Source of the DNA: Cenococcum geophilum 1.58 | Lineage: Eukaryota; Ascomycota; Dothideomycetes; Gloniales; Gloniaceae | Direction of reading: 5' to 3' | Length of the DNA: 64,000 nucleotides | NCBI GenBank assembly: GCA_001692895.1 | Contig: KV748220.1 | Location: 62,001 to 126,000, forward strand | Part shown: positions 22,305 through 34,874 of the stretch, piece after piece | Layout of the letters: each line of letters opens with the position of its first letter | Numbering within the stretch: position 1 is the first letter of the stretch | Translations under genes and position numbers: made by a program | Notes under the pieces: generated by a model | The model's database searches: none | The model's input: the letters and a program-made list of their open reading frames with translations, nothing else | Told to the model about the DNA's origin: nothing

Positions 22305-23099
22305 ATGGCACCTAAAGCGAGCTTATTTAAAAGAGCTGCCCTAACCTAAGAAGAATACGAGATTTAATTAGGATCCGAAATTAAAGATAATAATAATATT
22401 ATGGATGTATATAAGCAGATTCGTGCCCTAACGGCTAATTAAGAAGCTAACTGTCTCTAAGCTTAAAGCATATAGGAGACCCTATAAGAGATCCTAGACA
22501 GCCTTATAGCTCTTTAAAGTAGCTTAGCTCCCCCTTTTAGAAGTCCTAGTTAATCTATCTATTTAACTAAGGATGATATACTAGGGAGTACGGAAACGAT
22601 AATAAAGCAATTGAAGTCCGTTAAGCTCTTTAACCCCTAACCACTATCTAATGGGATAGACCCTACCTTTAAGAATTAGAGGATTTAAATACGAGGAAAG
22701 CTCTATATTAACTACAACTATTTCCTTTCTAAAGAAGCTAAGATGCTTTACCTCTTTGGTCAAACTACTAGGGACGCCTAAAAGTACCTCTAAGCCAAGT
22801 TTAAGAACAAGTTACCTATTTAGTTTACATCCGTTAATAAGATACTATAGCACCTAGTAGCTATCTACGTAAACCCAAATAAAGTATACAACGCTAGGTA
22901 TGATTATAATCGCCTAATAATAAGACTAAATTAATCCTTTACCGAGTTTTAGACCTAATTTCTATACCTAGCAGGCGAAGGCCAGGTCCTCCTTAAAAAC
23001 TACTAATTAGACCTATACAATAAACTAATGGTTTAATTATAAGAGAAGATCGTAGTAGCCTTAGATAACCTACTAACCTACTAAAGACTTACAGCCTAA
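22305..23099 (+). pseudogene. Gypsy family B gag, N-terminal part
   Basis: The frame opens at ATG 22,305 in a good context (AACAATGGC). With RIP stops it shows the usual gag capsid pattern: VKLFNP.PLSNGIDPTFKN, IRGKLYINYNYF, YLFGQTTRDA, SFTEF.T.FLYLAGEGQVL. It ends at the CTAAT duplication (23,095-23,099) where the antisense family A element begins. Its C-terminal zinc-knuckle part resumes at 30,194. Confidence 0.88.
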
Positions 23100-23325
23100 T
23101 TATAAGGTAAGGATGTGGATAGGGAGTCTAATAATAGAATAATAGGTATATTGTATAGACAGAGACGAATCTTTAAGGGAAAAAGAGGAGTCTATATGCG
23201 AGGTAGGAAGGGTTTTCCCTAGGTATATATAGAGCACGTGCTTTACAGGCGAGTTACCCTTAGGTTACCCTATAGTCGCCTATACTTTACAGCTATATAA
23301 CTATCTACTTAGGTTTTACCTAACA
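23100..23325 (-). repeat. Gypsy family A' 3' LTR
   Basis: 226 bp; on the plus strand it ends ...GGTTTTACCTAACA, i.e. the LTR begins TGTTAGGTAAAACC in element orientation. It matches 29,969-30,193 with mainly transition differences. Confidence 0.92.
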
Positions 23326-24150
23326 ATGCCCCCCCCTTTAAAAAGGGTCATCCTTAATCCTTTATATGCTTAAGCCTTAATAAAACCCCATAAAAAACCT
23401 TAGTAAGGAAAAAATTTAAAGGGGAAAGAGCGTCTTAATTTTGCGTATAGAGAGACAGGTAGTACATATACGTAGCGCGAAGATATTAAGGAACTTCGAC
23501 TGGCGGTTAAAGTTGTCTAATTAGTTAGATTTGCCTTGCTAAGACTCCCCCGCATTTAACCGAGCTAGTAGCGATTTTATATACCCGGTATAGAAAATCC
23601 TAATTAGTCCATTTAATAGGTAGAGCCAGTAGAGCTTAATACCGTCGCTTAAATTTAGTAGACTAGAAATATTCTAAAGCTCGCTTATATAGGCAGGTCG
23701 CTAGTACCTCGTGGGTAGGTTATAGGTTATTTATATACAGCCAGATTCGTAAACGGTAAAGCTATATACCTATTAAATCCGCCGCTAACCCTACTTTAGC
23801 CTTACGCTATACTGGCGTAGCGCCGTATATACTTCGCGGGTAGGTTATAGGTTATTTATATACAGCCAGATTAGGACGGTAAGGCTATATACCTATTAGA
23901 CCCGCCGCTAACCTATATTTTAGCCTTATACGTTATCTATATAGTATATACGTAGAATAGTATAAGTTATTAGTATAGGTTACCACTAGCGGGTTACTAG
24001 TAGGTTGTGGACCCTAGTTAAATAAACCCTAGTTATAAACGGGCCTATTCTCTAATATATAAATAATTTACTTAGCTAGTATAGAGTAACGGACTAGGTC
24101 TAGGAAGGGTGCTTTCTAAATTAAGCTTCGTTGCTAGTATACGCCATGGC
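23326..24150 (-). repeat. Family A' 3' noncoding region with 125-bp tandem repeat
   Basis: Two direct copies, 23,706-23,806 and 23,831-23,932, share GGGTAGGTTATAGGTTATTT and CCGCCGCTAACC at a 125-bp period. A CCCGGTATAGAAAATCC block at about 23,584-23,600 matches the family B LTR and copia 3' region. A GGCGGTTAAAGTT block at 23,502-23,514 matches 8,087-8,099. No protein is recognised. The plus frame at 24,131-24,316 is a chance ORF. Confidence 0.7.
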
Positions 24151-27100
24151 CTCGCCTATAAGTCATAGCAATTATTACTTATTCTTTAATCCCTTTAAAC
24201 GTCCTCTATTCCGCTTTAATATAGGTTATATTTTAATAGCGGCGCTTACTTTTCGCCTACGCTTTAGCTATAAGGCTAGGGTATCCCGCTTACGGTACTT
24301 ATCTAATAGTTATTAATAATTCTTAAGTTCTGTCTTATATTTCCATTTATTATACTTATTTAGCCATCCTAGCCATTTAATAAAGTACTATTGTGGTGGG
24401 GTAAAATGGGCCACTACTTAGTGCCTTGGCATTTTCCTATATATATTGAGCCTTCGGCTTCTCTCCTTCTCCCTATCACGACCTACCAGCAATACATTCT
24501 TTCCTTTCTTCTTACTGACTGCTTTCCTACTAATTGACTACGACTGACGACCGACCGACCGACCGACCGACCGACCGACCGACAGACAGACAGACAGCAT
24601 TGTGACTTCCTATCTAAGAGGGACCGCGTCCACCACCACACTATGGTTATCTAGCATAATCCTAGTAGGTAATAATTACTTCTACTTCCTAGCTGCCTTC
24701 CTTAAGCTCTTTTACTACTAGGGGTTAAAACCTAGGGCGTAACCTATAAGGCTCTAGTAGGGAGATATAGAAGACTAGGTGGAGCCGTGCTATAGTAGGT
24801 AGAAGCTCTAGCTTATATACTTACTATCCTACGCGCTCTAGGATCTAAAACGGTCCTATAAACTTATAGTTAAGCTTTTTATAGGGACGTTTTATGCGGA
24901 TATTTTTAGAGGAAAGTAGGACTTATTTACCAACGGCGAAATGCTTGGCCAGATAGTAACGATTATAGTATTTTACCTAAAGCTATTAGGCGTACATTAT
25001 TAACGCCACCGCTACTTTATATATAAGGCGTAGGCGTTATAGGTACGTCTTTACAAGTTTAACATTTATTAACTTAGACCCCTCCCCACCTTATTAGGCG
25101 TCTTAAACACCGTCCAAGACTCTATCTAGGACGTTTAGTAGCTAGCTATAGGCAAGCTTAATAGGGGAATGCTTTATTATAGTATAGACCTTAGAGTTAT
25201 AAGTAAAGGCTACTTCTTTAAGTAGGGAGGCCTAATTAAACTATTTCTAGTTTATAAATATACGTAGGTATACCTTAAGCTCCTAGTTCTAACGCTCTGT
25301 CTAACTATCTATCTATAGGTAGAATATAGTGCTAAGTTTACGTTAAACGTGGAGATGGTAGTATATAGTGCTTTAGTACTCGCTTATAAATATACTACCC
25401 CTATTAAAGATAATATTATCTAAAGGCCCTATTTATATAAAGACTCTAAATAAGAGTTCTGCGAGTTACGTAGCATTAATTATCTTACGTACTAGATAAT
25501 AGCGTACTAGCTTTATAAAACGGTTTACAAAAATAAGGACGGAGTTATACTCTACGTTAATAGAAGTCTTAGACTCTAGAAAATCCGTAATAAAGTTAAG
25601 TAAATAATGCCGCTAGGCTTAGGTGGGAGCCTAAAGAGGCTACAGCTTACTATAGGGTTTATAGCGGCGCGATTTAGAGCGTTAGTAGGTATTATAATTA
25701 TCTAGGTATTTACAGAGGTCCTAGGTAAGGCCGTTCTAAATATACTTCTATACAATTACCTTAAAGGTATAGTTAAAACTATAATAGCCGCCTATAGGAT
25801 TATTATAATTTTGCTTAAGGATCTCCTATTATAATAGTATACAATCCGGCACCTAGACTTTATTATTTTGCCTTAGGAGTCCTTAATTATTAAGGGTATA
25901 GTCCTTATTACTAGTAGGAACTTATTCTTAGGTTAACTAATTATATATAAAGCGTATAAAGGCGTCCCTTTTTTATACTCCATAAATAAAATTAACTAGT
26001 AACTTAGGGGGGTATTCCATAAACGCCGTTTTAGCTAAAGCAGCTACTACTACCTCTTACTATGGCACGAGACTTTGCGTAAAGTTGGTGCTAGTAAAGT
26101 AATATATAATACGTAGGTAACTCACTAGGTTATTATAGGGGACCATAGCCTAGGCTAAAGGGTCTTCCCTAGGGTTAAGCACTATTAGGCTAGTTAAGGT
26201 AGTCTTAAAGAGAATAGTAGGATACTCTAGTCCGCCAGCGCTAAGTTTATAAGGGTCGCTCGTATACTACACGTATACTACTTACTAGTTTAGTATAGTA
26301 GCACTAGGGCCGCCTATAAGGTCTATAACCTATAACTTTTGCTACAATATAGGCAGCATAGCATTAAGGATTGTCCTCTTACTGCTATTTTTAAAGCCTT
26401 TAGTATAATCCGGGCGCCAGGATAGTATATTAGTAGGATTTATCTTACCTAGCTTATATTTAATCTTAAAATTAAACTTAGCTAGTTNCTTAGCGTACTA
26501 GGCCTAGNNAGTANATAAGCTNTTAGTGGTTATAAAGTACNTAANATTNTTATAATTATAGAGNACGCGCGTTATATACGCGGCGTATTTAAGGTAATAG
26601 CGCTATATCTTAAAGCATTATACTATAGCGAGTAGTTCTTTGTTATATGTATTATACTATACTTTTAGGCTAGTAAGCTTTTAACTATAATAAGTAATTA
26701 GGTACTAGTGAAGTTAATCTCCTTACCCTAAAGGCTGCAGAAGTATACCGCTATAGGCATAGTTAGAAGCGTTAGTAATCACTATTAAAGGTAGATTAGG
26801 GTTAAAGTGGTAAAGTAGAGGAGCCTATATAAACGTAGCGCGTAGCTTATAAAACGCCTACTATGCGTTATTAGGCTAGGACTAGGGTTAATATTATTTA
26901 GTAGGCCCTTTTAACTTACGCTTCTTCTTCTTCTCCCTATCTAATATTGGGTCGCGATATACCTATATAAGATATATATATAGGGGGTATACAGTATCCG
27001 AGTAGTTCCAAATAAATCGCCTATAAAAGTTGGTAAAGCTAAGAAAGACCTAGATATATCTATAGGACTTAGGCTTAGGCTATTCCTTAATAGCTTTTAC

Positions 27101-28900
27101 GCGGTTAGGGTCTATTATAATACCCTTAAGGGTAATAATAAAGCCTAGGAACTTAACGTTCTTAGTATAAAAGATATATTTTAATAGTTTAGCGTATAGG
27201 CCCTAAGCGCAGAGCTGTTATAGTACCTACTTAACGTGCTTAACGTGCTTAACCTTATTATTTAAGTAGATAAGAATATTATCTAGGTAAACTACGTAGA
27301 TAGTATCTACTAGGGTTTCTAGAGCTTTATAAATATAGCTCTANAANGTTATAGGGGNNTTAGTAAGACTAAAGGGCATTACTAGGTACTTAAAGTAACT
27401 ATAGCGTATCTTAAATACGGTCTTCTATTTATCTCCCTTTTTAATATAAATCCTATAGTACGCATTATAAAGATCTAGCTTTATAAATATCTTTATATAG
27501 CTAAGCCTATTAAAGAGCTCGCCGACTAGTAATAGGGGGTACCAATTTTTAATCGTGATCTTATTTAGACGTCTATAGTCGACGTATAGCCATATTATAC
27601 CGTCTACTTTTAGCATAAAGAGGATAGGCGCTCTAGTAGGCGACTTACTAGGCCTAATCTAGTCCTTTTTAAGAGTACTGTCTAGGTACTTTTATAAGAT
27701 CTATAACTCTTTCTATAAGAGGTTATAAAGGGGCATTTATAGTGGCGTTTTGCCTTCTTCTAAGTCGATCATATAGTTATACTTAGAGTTCTACGGTAGT
27801 ATGCTTACTAGCTTATTAGAGAAGACATTAATTTCCTCCTTATATACCTCTAATAGGCTAGGGGCTACGGAGGTTAAAGCAACTATTATATAGTAGTATA
27901 CTTCTGAAAGCCAGTAAAGAAAAGGGTGCGGCCAATATATATTTCGCAGGTGTACTTATATAGAGAGTGTATACAGCTCTGCTACAGTATACTTAATAGT
28001 TTTAGGGTTTTAATCACCTCCCCCTTACGTATAGGTAATCTGCGCCAACACTAGAGGGTCTCTATAGGTACTCACTGCTAGTAACAACAGGTCCTCTACT
28101 ATATTTATAACCGGTATCTCTATATCCGGAGGGTCTATACAGGTACTCGCTACCAGTAATAATAGGTCCTCTATTATATTTATAACTGGCGTAAAAAAGG
28201 AGTCTTCTAGCTATAGCAAATAGACTATTTTACTAGCCTTAATATCTGCCAGAAGAGCGTTAAGGGTGACTATTTAGAGGCGTTTAGGGTCCGAAGTACC
28301 CTAGATAAACTATCTAGAATAAAAGCTAATTAATAGATTTACTTCCGCAAGCCAATCCTATTTAAGAACTATATTATAACTATTAAATAAGCCGCCCTAA
28401 AAGGTCTGCGGGCTAATAGTGCGAGAGGTACCCTAGAAGTTGCTAGTAGTAACCGTTAAATTATAAGCATCCTAAATTATTATCTGGTTACTATTAAGGA
28501 AATATACAATAAGTTTACGTAAACGTAGCGTATAGCGTATAGGCAGGTTAAACCTATAGACGATATCTTAATTAATAAGGTTAATTTGGCACCTATTATT
28601 ATATAAAGCATATAGGCGGACTTTGCCCTAGGGCGTATCTATCGCGACATATACTACAATACATTTCTTCTTTCCCTCTATATTAGGCCCTAGTTACAGT
28701 TAAAAGAGATACGCTATTAGGGCTTTAGGTTTTCCAAAGCCTAAGCTAACTTCTCTTTATTAGCCTACTTCTAGTGTTCCTTATAGTAGCCACTTACGGT
28801 CCTTTAACTCGCCTGCGTAGCACTAGCGTTTAAGGGGTCCCCTAAGCCATCTAGCTTTTAGATAGTCTCCCTAGGAGTTTACTTAGAAAAGTGTCGCCCT
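24150..28900 (-). pseudogene. Gypsy family A' pol (protease, RT, RNase H, integrase)
   Basis: On the minus strand a RIP-stopped pol runs from about 28,900 down. RT is clear: WLYVDYRRLNKITIKNWYP at about 27,600-27,540, KLDLYNAYYRIYIKKGDK to 27,425, the catalytic box VYLDNILIYLNN near 27,300-27,265 (relatives YLDDILI), and FLSFTNFYRRF near 27,060-27,030. The downstream RNase H and integrase parts extend to about 24,400 and are colinear with the plus-strand copy at 35,000-39,540. N bases at 26,487-26,563 and 27,344-27,358 obscure details. The 63-codon frame at 27,425-27,616 is simply the longest piece without a stop. Confidence 0.9.
24392..24640. mobile_element. Solo-LTR-like insertion, 249 bp, weakly RIPped
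   Basis: It starts TGTGGTGGGG and ends CACCACCACA, is flanked by CTAT (24,388-24,391 and 24,641-24,644), and is absent from the homologous site in the other family A copy (about 39,325-39,335). It contains TATATATA near 24,441 followed by a CT-rich tract, as an LTR promoter would, and a GACC/GACA microsatellite at 24,548-24,597. Its composition is much less AT-rich than its host, suggesting a recent arrival. A 4-bp duplication is unusual for LTR elements, so a small inverted-repeat transposon is the alternative. Confidence 0.8.
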
Positions 28901-28959
28901 TTTTAGGTTCTATTTCCTAAGCCTAACTTTATAAAGCCTATGCTGCGACCGCGCTTTAT

Positions 28960-29915
28960 ACGCGATAATTTGCCGCTACCACTTACGCAATCTTCCGCGA
29001 GCTTTGTGGTATTAAGCAATTACTCTATATAGCGGATTTTGTTAAAGAGGTCTTTAGCAGTTCTTACCTATTAGGCAAAGTTCTGGCGGAAGAGCTCTGC
29101 TTATAGGTAGGCTGGGAGATATAAGAACTAAAAGTCTACCTATTATTTAGGATTAATAAAAGGGGTATATAAGAAGAGGTCCTCTAAGCTATATATATAG
29201 GCTAGAAAGACGTCAAACCTCTAGTTCTCCTTTATAATAGCCGTATAGTATATTATAGCGTTATTAAAGCGTCTTACTATAGGGTTCCTAATCTAGTCTT
29301 AGACTATAGTCTTAAATTTATCCTATAGTAAAGGGCCCTTATCCTTAGTACCTAACCAGCAATAAACTAGTTAGGTAATTGTCTTCTCTTTTATAAGACC
29401 TTTAATAGCCTAGCGCGTGCGTTGCTTATAGTCATAGTTAGCGTTATTAACCTTAAATCGGTTCTTAACTACGGCAATCCACCAGTTAAAATGCTGTTAA
29501 GTAGTACCGCTAATATTAGGTAGTGACTTCTTAACTAGGGCGTTAAGATTTGTTTAGCGTATGCGTTCGCTATATAACTTATACTTTTTACTAAAAAGGC
29601 AATAGGAGGGCTTTATTAAATCGATAATACTCTATAAGTTGGCTATTTTCTTAGCTAGCTTATCTAGCTCCTTTATATTAGCGGTATTAGGTAGAACGCT
29701 AGTAACCTTACTAAGCTCCTATTAAGCCTAGGTATATAAGTTAAACTAGTCTCTAGCGTTTATAGATATTTAATTATTTTAAGATTTAGAAAATGGCTTA
29801 AATACTACTAGTATACTTTTAGCGGTTTCGTCTGCACTAGATCCTAAGGCGTTTTATAGTTATATCGCTAGTGTATTACCGTCGGGTATAGGCGTCGGTT
29901 TTCTTTTCGGAGGTA
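28960..29915 (-). pseudogene. Gypsy family A' gag
   Basis: Colinear with the plus-strand gag at 20,872-21,828 (about 950 bp, same order of segments). The start codon equivalent reads ATA on the minus strand near 29,915, so initiation is lost. It has several RIP stops. Confidence 0.82.
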
Positions 29916-29968
29916 TTATAGAAAAATTAAACCGGCTATCCTCCTAAGGGGATTAGTAAGGATTTAAA

Positions 29969-30193
29969 TATAAGGTAAGAATATAGATAGGGAGTCTAAT
30001 AATAGAATAATAGGTATATTATACAGACAGAGACAAATCCTTAAGGGAAAAGAAGGAGTTTATGTGTAAGGTAGAAAGGGTTTTCCCTAAGTATATATAG
30101 AGTACGTACCTTACGGGCAAGTCACCCTTAGGTTGCCCTATAGTCGCCTATACTTTACGGCTATATAACTATCTACTTAGGTTTTACCTAACA
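29969..30193 (-). repeat. Gypsy family A' 5' LTR
   Basis: 225 bp matching the LTR at 23,100-23,325. Its outer edge abuts CTAAT at 30,194-30,198. Confidence 0.92.
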
Positions 30194-30198
30194 CTAAT

Positions 30199-33100
30199 AT
30201 CTATTATTGGATTTAGAACTATAGCAAATTAATGCCCACACTAATTGGCAGAAGAAATCTTATAGCGATTAAAAACTAACAATTACACCCGCTAGGGCTG
30301 GTACTAAAAAACTAGTAGAAAGTACCCTTATACCTAAGATAGGTATAACTGCCCTTTAGCGGGCCTCTCCTAATTAACTATGTGCTACGCCCCTAACTAA
30401 TACCTACCGTAACACCCCAATTAACCCTACTATAGCTATATACTTTAACTGCGGAAAAGATAGACACTTTACCTTATCTTACCCGGAGCTAAAAGATATA
30501 GGCGATATTAAGGAGATAGAGGAAGGAGAAACGTCCGACAAGTTAAGAAAAAAAGAACCCTAGGGAAAGACTCCCCCCTAGGGTACCCTATTAACTTTAA
30601 AGAGATTAATCTAAGTTAGTTAATAGGTAGAAAACACTTTATAGTTCTATATATAGTATCTCAAAATGTATATAGAGTTAATATAACCGCCCTTATTAAC
30701 ACTAGAGCAAATAGCTTTACCTTTATAGATATTACCTATATAACTAATATTACTAGGTTCCTAAATATAAAAGCCACCCAGCTAGAGAAGCCTATTTAAG
30801 TAAAAGGCTATAACGGCTAAGCTGGTAAGCCGGTTACCTACATATTAAAGTTATATATTTCTCTTAATAGACGACGCCTATATAGTATACCCTTCTATAT
30901 CCTAGACCTAGGTTNCTATAANATAATNCTTAGTNNNAAGTAGATGTCCTATTTTNATATCTGGCTAAANNTATAATAAAGGCAGCTTATTTAGCCGAAG
31001 GATAGACTAAAATTACCCTCCTTTATTAAAGAGATCCAAACTAACCGTAGGATATTAGCCGTAAAGGCGGATCCTACCTATAAGTAGGATATTAGGGACT
31101 AAGACCTAGCCTTTATATAGGAAGACGCCCGTTACAAAGCTAGTAAGAACCCTATACTAACAAAGATACTCTCCCGTAGTGCTATAGTTAAAAAGGACTC
31201 TATATACGGAAGCGGAATAGATAGTAATATAGAAGTTACCTAAGTTACGGAGATTTAACCTATATGGAAGAGGACCTACTAATAGGATACAAGAGATAGT
31301 AGGAGCTAAAGGGAGGAACAAGAAGGTTAATACCCTAGAAGCCTTAGAAATTATATACACCCCTATTATTATATAACCCCCCTATATTAGATATCGCGGC
31401 TATTAGTACTATAGGGTTCCACTTTAATATATACCAAAAGGATAATAAGGTTTTTATAACTAGCTTATACGAAATTAACCGGATTATTAACGAGAAGGAA
31501 GAAGGGCTAGCTAAGGAAAGTAATAAGAAGCTGGTTAAGCGCCTCCTTTTTACCTACCTCTTAAGCTATAGAGACGCGTTCTTAAAAGCAGCTTTAGATA
31601 TACTACCCCCCTACTAAACATATAATTATAAGATTCAATTAAAAGCTAATAACTAGCTAGGATATAGCCCCCTCTACTAATAATTAATAGATAAGCTAAA
31701 GGCAATAAAGTAGTACTTAATTAATAACCTTAATAAAGGGTTTATCGAGCCAAGCTAAGCCCCTTTTACTTCCCCTATCCTATTTATAAAAAAGCCTAGT
31801 AGAGGCCTTTATTTTTATATTAACTATTAAAAGCTAAACGCTATTACTTAAAAGAATTAGTATCCTATTCCTTTAATTAATAAGACCCTTATACGTCTAA
31901 GCTAGGTAAAGATCTTTACTAAACTTAATATCCGCTAAGCTTTTTACCGAATTAGGATAGACCCTATATCTAAAGATTTAATAACGTTCCGTACCCGTTA
32001 TAGGTCCTATAAATATAAAGTCCTTCCTTTTAGGTTAATAAATGGGCTGGCTATATACCAAAGGTATATAAATAATATCCTTTTTAACTACCTTAATAAG
32101 TTCTGCATGGTATACCTAGATAACATCCTTATATACTTAAATAACAAACTTAAGTATAAAGTTTATATTAAGAAGGTCCTAGAGAGATTACGGAACGCGG
32201 GCTTATAAGTTAATATTAAGAAATGTAAATTTGGGGTAAAATGTATAAAGTACTTTAGGTTTATTATAAGTATAAATGGGATTAAAGTTAACCCTAAGAA
32301 GGTTAAAGCAATCCGCAGCTAGAAGCCCCCTTATACTATAAAGGGGATCTAGTCCTTCCTTAGTTTTTGTAATTTCTATCGCTAGTTTATCCATAACTAT
32401 AGAGTTATAGTAAAGCCTCTTATACGACTTACCCGGAAAGATACGCCTTTTATATTTAATAATAACTATATAAAGGCCTTTAGAGAGTTAAAGGATCGGC
32501 TTATTTCTTCTCTAATCCTACGTTATTATAACCTAGATTTTAAATTAATGCTAAAAATGGATACTTCTAATAGAGTCGTAATAGGAGTCCTATTATAGTT
32601 ATATCCGGACGCCGAATAGTACCCTATTGCTTTCTTCTTAAAGATAATAAACCCGGTTAAGTATAATTATAAAGTACACAACAAAGAAATGCTGGCTATT
32701 ATTTAATTATTGTCCTAATAGCGCGCAGAGCTTAAAGGCATAAATTCTTAGATTAAGGTCTATACTAATTATAAAGCCTTAGAGTATTTTATAATAATAA
32801 AGCAGCTTACCAACCAATAGGCTTAATAGGCTAAAATACTCTCTTAATTTTTCTTTACAATTATATACCACCTGGGTATATAAAACTCTAAGGCTAATAC
32901 TTTAACCTAAAGAGAACAAAATATAGGCCCCTAGGATAAGCTAAAGGCGTAATATTAGATACGCGCCCTCCTCTGTCCTAAATAGCTCGACCTACGCATC
33001 CTTAAGAAACTAAGCTCTAAAGAGAATAAGCTAGCACCTATAGAAGGAGAGTTCTTAGACGAGCTAATGGGATTGGTTAACCGTATTTTAACCATAAACC

Positions 33101-34630
33101 GTACAGCCAAATCCCTAAAGGCCCTCCGCGATTAGGCCTTAAAAGGTAACCCTAATTTAGAAATAAAAGAAAGACTACTTTTATATTAAGAACGGCTTAT
33201 AGTTCTAGATATTAATAACCTATAGATAGAGCTAATCCGTAAGGCATACTGTTAAGTCTTAATAGTATACCCTAGTTAGGATAAGACCTACTAACTACTA
33301 GCGCCCCGTTACTATTAGTAAGGACATTTATCTAATATAAAACGATTTATTAGAAACTGCCACGCCTATAAACGCGCGGATGCCCCTAGGGATTAAACTC
33401 CTAGGTAGTTACGTCTATTGCCAGTTCTAGAACGCCCTTAGCAATATATTATAATGGACTTTAAGTTGTTTCTAAAGGACGCCTACGGCTATAACGCGGC
33501 CTTTATAGTAATCGACTAACTATATAAGCAATCCGTCTCCCTCCCTTGCTTTAAGACTATAACTGCGAAGGATATAGCTCGCCTTTACGTTAACAATATC
33601 TATTAATTCTACGGCGCTCCTAAATTAATTATCTCTAACTATAGTCCCTAGTTTATATTAGACTTCTAGAATAAATTCTGCCGTATCCTTAGAATTAAGA
33701 TTAAGCCCTCTACCGTATTCTACCCTTAGACTAACGGCTAAACCGAGATTATAAACTAGTACCTAGACTAGCGACTACGTCCCTTTATAAACTACTATTA
33801 GGACAACTAGTTAGAATTACTACCTATAATAGACTACGCGCAGCTTATGCTCCCCTATAATAGTATAGGGATATCGCTATTTAAACTGTTTAACGGGTAC
33901 GTACTACAAACGTCCTTTAATTGGGATAGGCCTATTAAACCCACTATGGCTCGCGAACGCCTTAGCTATAAAGAAGCCTAGGCATTTACTAAGAGAATAC
34001 ACGGGGCCTAGGAGACTGCTTAAATAATTATAAAAAAGGCGCAAGAGAAGAAAGAGGCCAACGTGAATTAGTATTGTCGCGAAGTAGACTTTTAAGTAGG
34101 AGATAAGGTATAGGTGTTAATAAAGAACTAGAAAACCCAGAGGCTAAGCTATAAGTTAGACCACTAAATAGCTAATCTATATAAGATTTTAGAGAAGGTA
34201 GGATACTCCTTTAGTGTTAAACTACCAGATTTAATAAAGATTTACCCTATTTTCTCCCTAGACTAATTATAAAAGGCTGCGAATAACCTACTGCCTAGAC
34301 AGTATAACGACCCTCCGCCGCTAATTTAGATTATAGAGGATAAGGAATGGGAAGTTAAAGAGATTCTAGCAGTTAAGAAGGTCTGTAGTGTCTTAAAATA
34401 CTATATAAGCTAGGTTGGCCACGATAAGGACCTAGAATAGTATCCTGTATCTAATTTTAAGTACTCCCCCTATAAACTATAAAACTTCTACCTAGCTTAC
34501 TTAGACCTCCCTAGACCACTAAGCAAGTTAAATAGCTGGATTAAATGCTAGGAAGAAGGGTTAGATAATTATAATAATCTAAATAATAATAAGGAACTTG
34601 GATAACGCCTAAGGGCAGGCTTCTTTAAAA
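30199..34630 (+). pseudogene. Gypsy family B gag end and pol (protease, RT, RNase H, integrase, chromodomain)
   Basis: This continues the gag begun at 22,305. A CCHC-type knuckle YFNCGKDRHFTLSYPE lies at about 30,439-30,486 (the first Cys now Tyr). Protease follows at about 30,660-30,910, with the active-site DTGA altered to NTRA. RT spans about 31,760-32,130, with box VYLDNILIYLN at about 32,108-32,140. RNase H (MLKMDTSNRVVIGVLL) is near 32,550-32,600. The integrase zinc region HLSNIKRFIRNCHAYK is at about 33,326-33,373, and the core MDFKLFL ... AFIVID is near 33,455-33,520. A chromodomain tail (WEVKEILAVKKV, HDKDLE.YPVSNFKYS) is at about 34,345-34,480. This is the canonical chromovirus order. 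RIP stops are abundant. Confidence 0.93.
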
Positions 34631-34642
34631 GGGGGGAGGTGA

Positions 34643-34874
34643 TATAACGGTGCTGGTGCGCGTTACCTGCTATATTTAACCAATTAGGATTTTCCATGCC
34701 CGGTATAGAAAATCGCTATTAGCTCGCTTACTACTAGCGCCTTAGTAGCCCTCGCGACATATCTACCTACTGCCCCTAAACGATTTTCCTTCTTCTTCTT
34801 CTCCTTAGCTTAGTATCTTTACTAGATAGTAATCTACAAGCTTTGGTTTAGAGGCATTTATGTAAGCCGTTATA
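34643..34874 (+). repeat. Gypsy family B 3' LTR
   Basis: 232 bp, TATAACGGTGCTGGTGCGCG to AGCCGTTATA, matching the 5' LTR. It is followed by the target duplication ATAAA. Confidence 0.92.

Larger units (their letters stand above)
23100..30193 (-). mobile_element. Gypsy family A element, inner antisense copy (complete, LTR to LTR)
   Basis: LTRs lie at 29,969-30,193 (5', in element orientation) and 23,100-23,325 (3'). The host duplication CTAAT is at 23,095-23,099 and 30,194-30,198. A run of G preceded by purines (reverse complement of 23,326-23,345) forms the polypurine tract next to the 3' LTR. Gag and pol relics lie in order on the minus strand. It is inserted in family B gag. The 7,094 bp include a 249-bp solo-LTR-like insertion at 24,392-24,640. 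Confidence 0.93.
21834..34874 (+). mobile_element. Gypsy family B chromovirus, complete LTR to LTR, interrupted by gypsy A'
   Basis: Two 232-bp LTRs (21,834-22,065 and 34,643-34,874) bound the element, and the 5-bp duplication ATAAA flanks it (21,829-21,833; 34,875-34,879). A polypurine tract AAAAGGGGGGAGG (34,627-34,639) immediately precedes the 3' LTR. Gag starts at 22,305; gag and pol are interrupted between 23,100 and 30,193 by an antisense family A element. Without that insertion the element is about 5.9 kb. Confidence 0.93.

Noticed and set aside
24548..24597. GACC/GACA tract as a CRISPR-like or telomeric array
   Set aside because: A simple tetranucleotide microsatellite inside a solo-LTR-like element, with no spacers.
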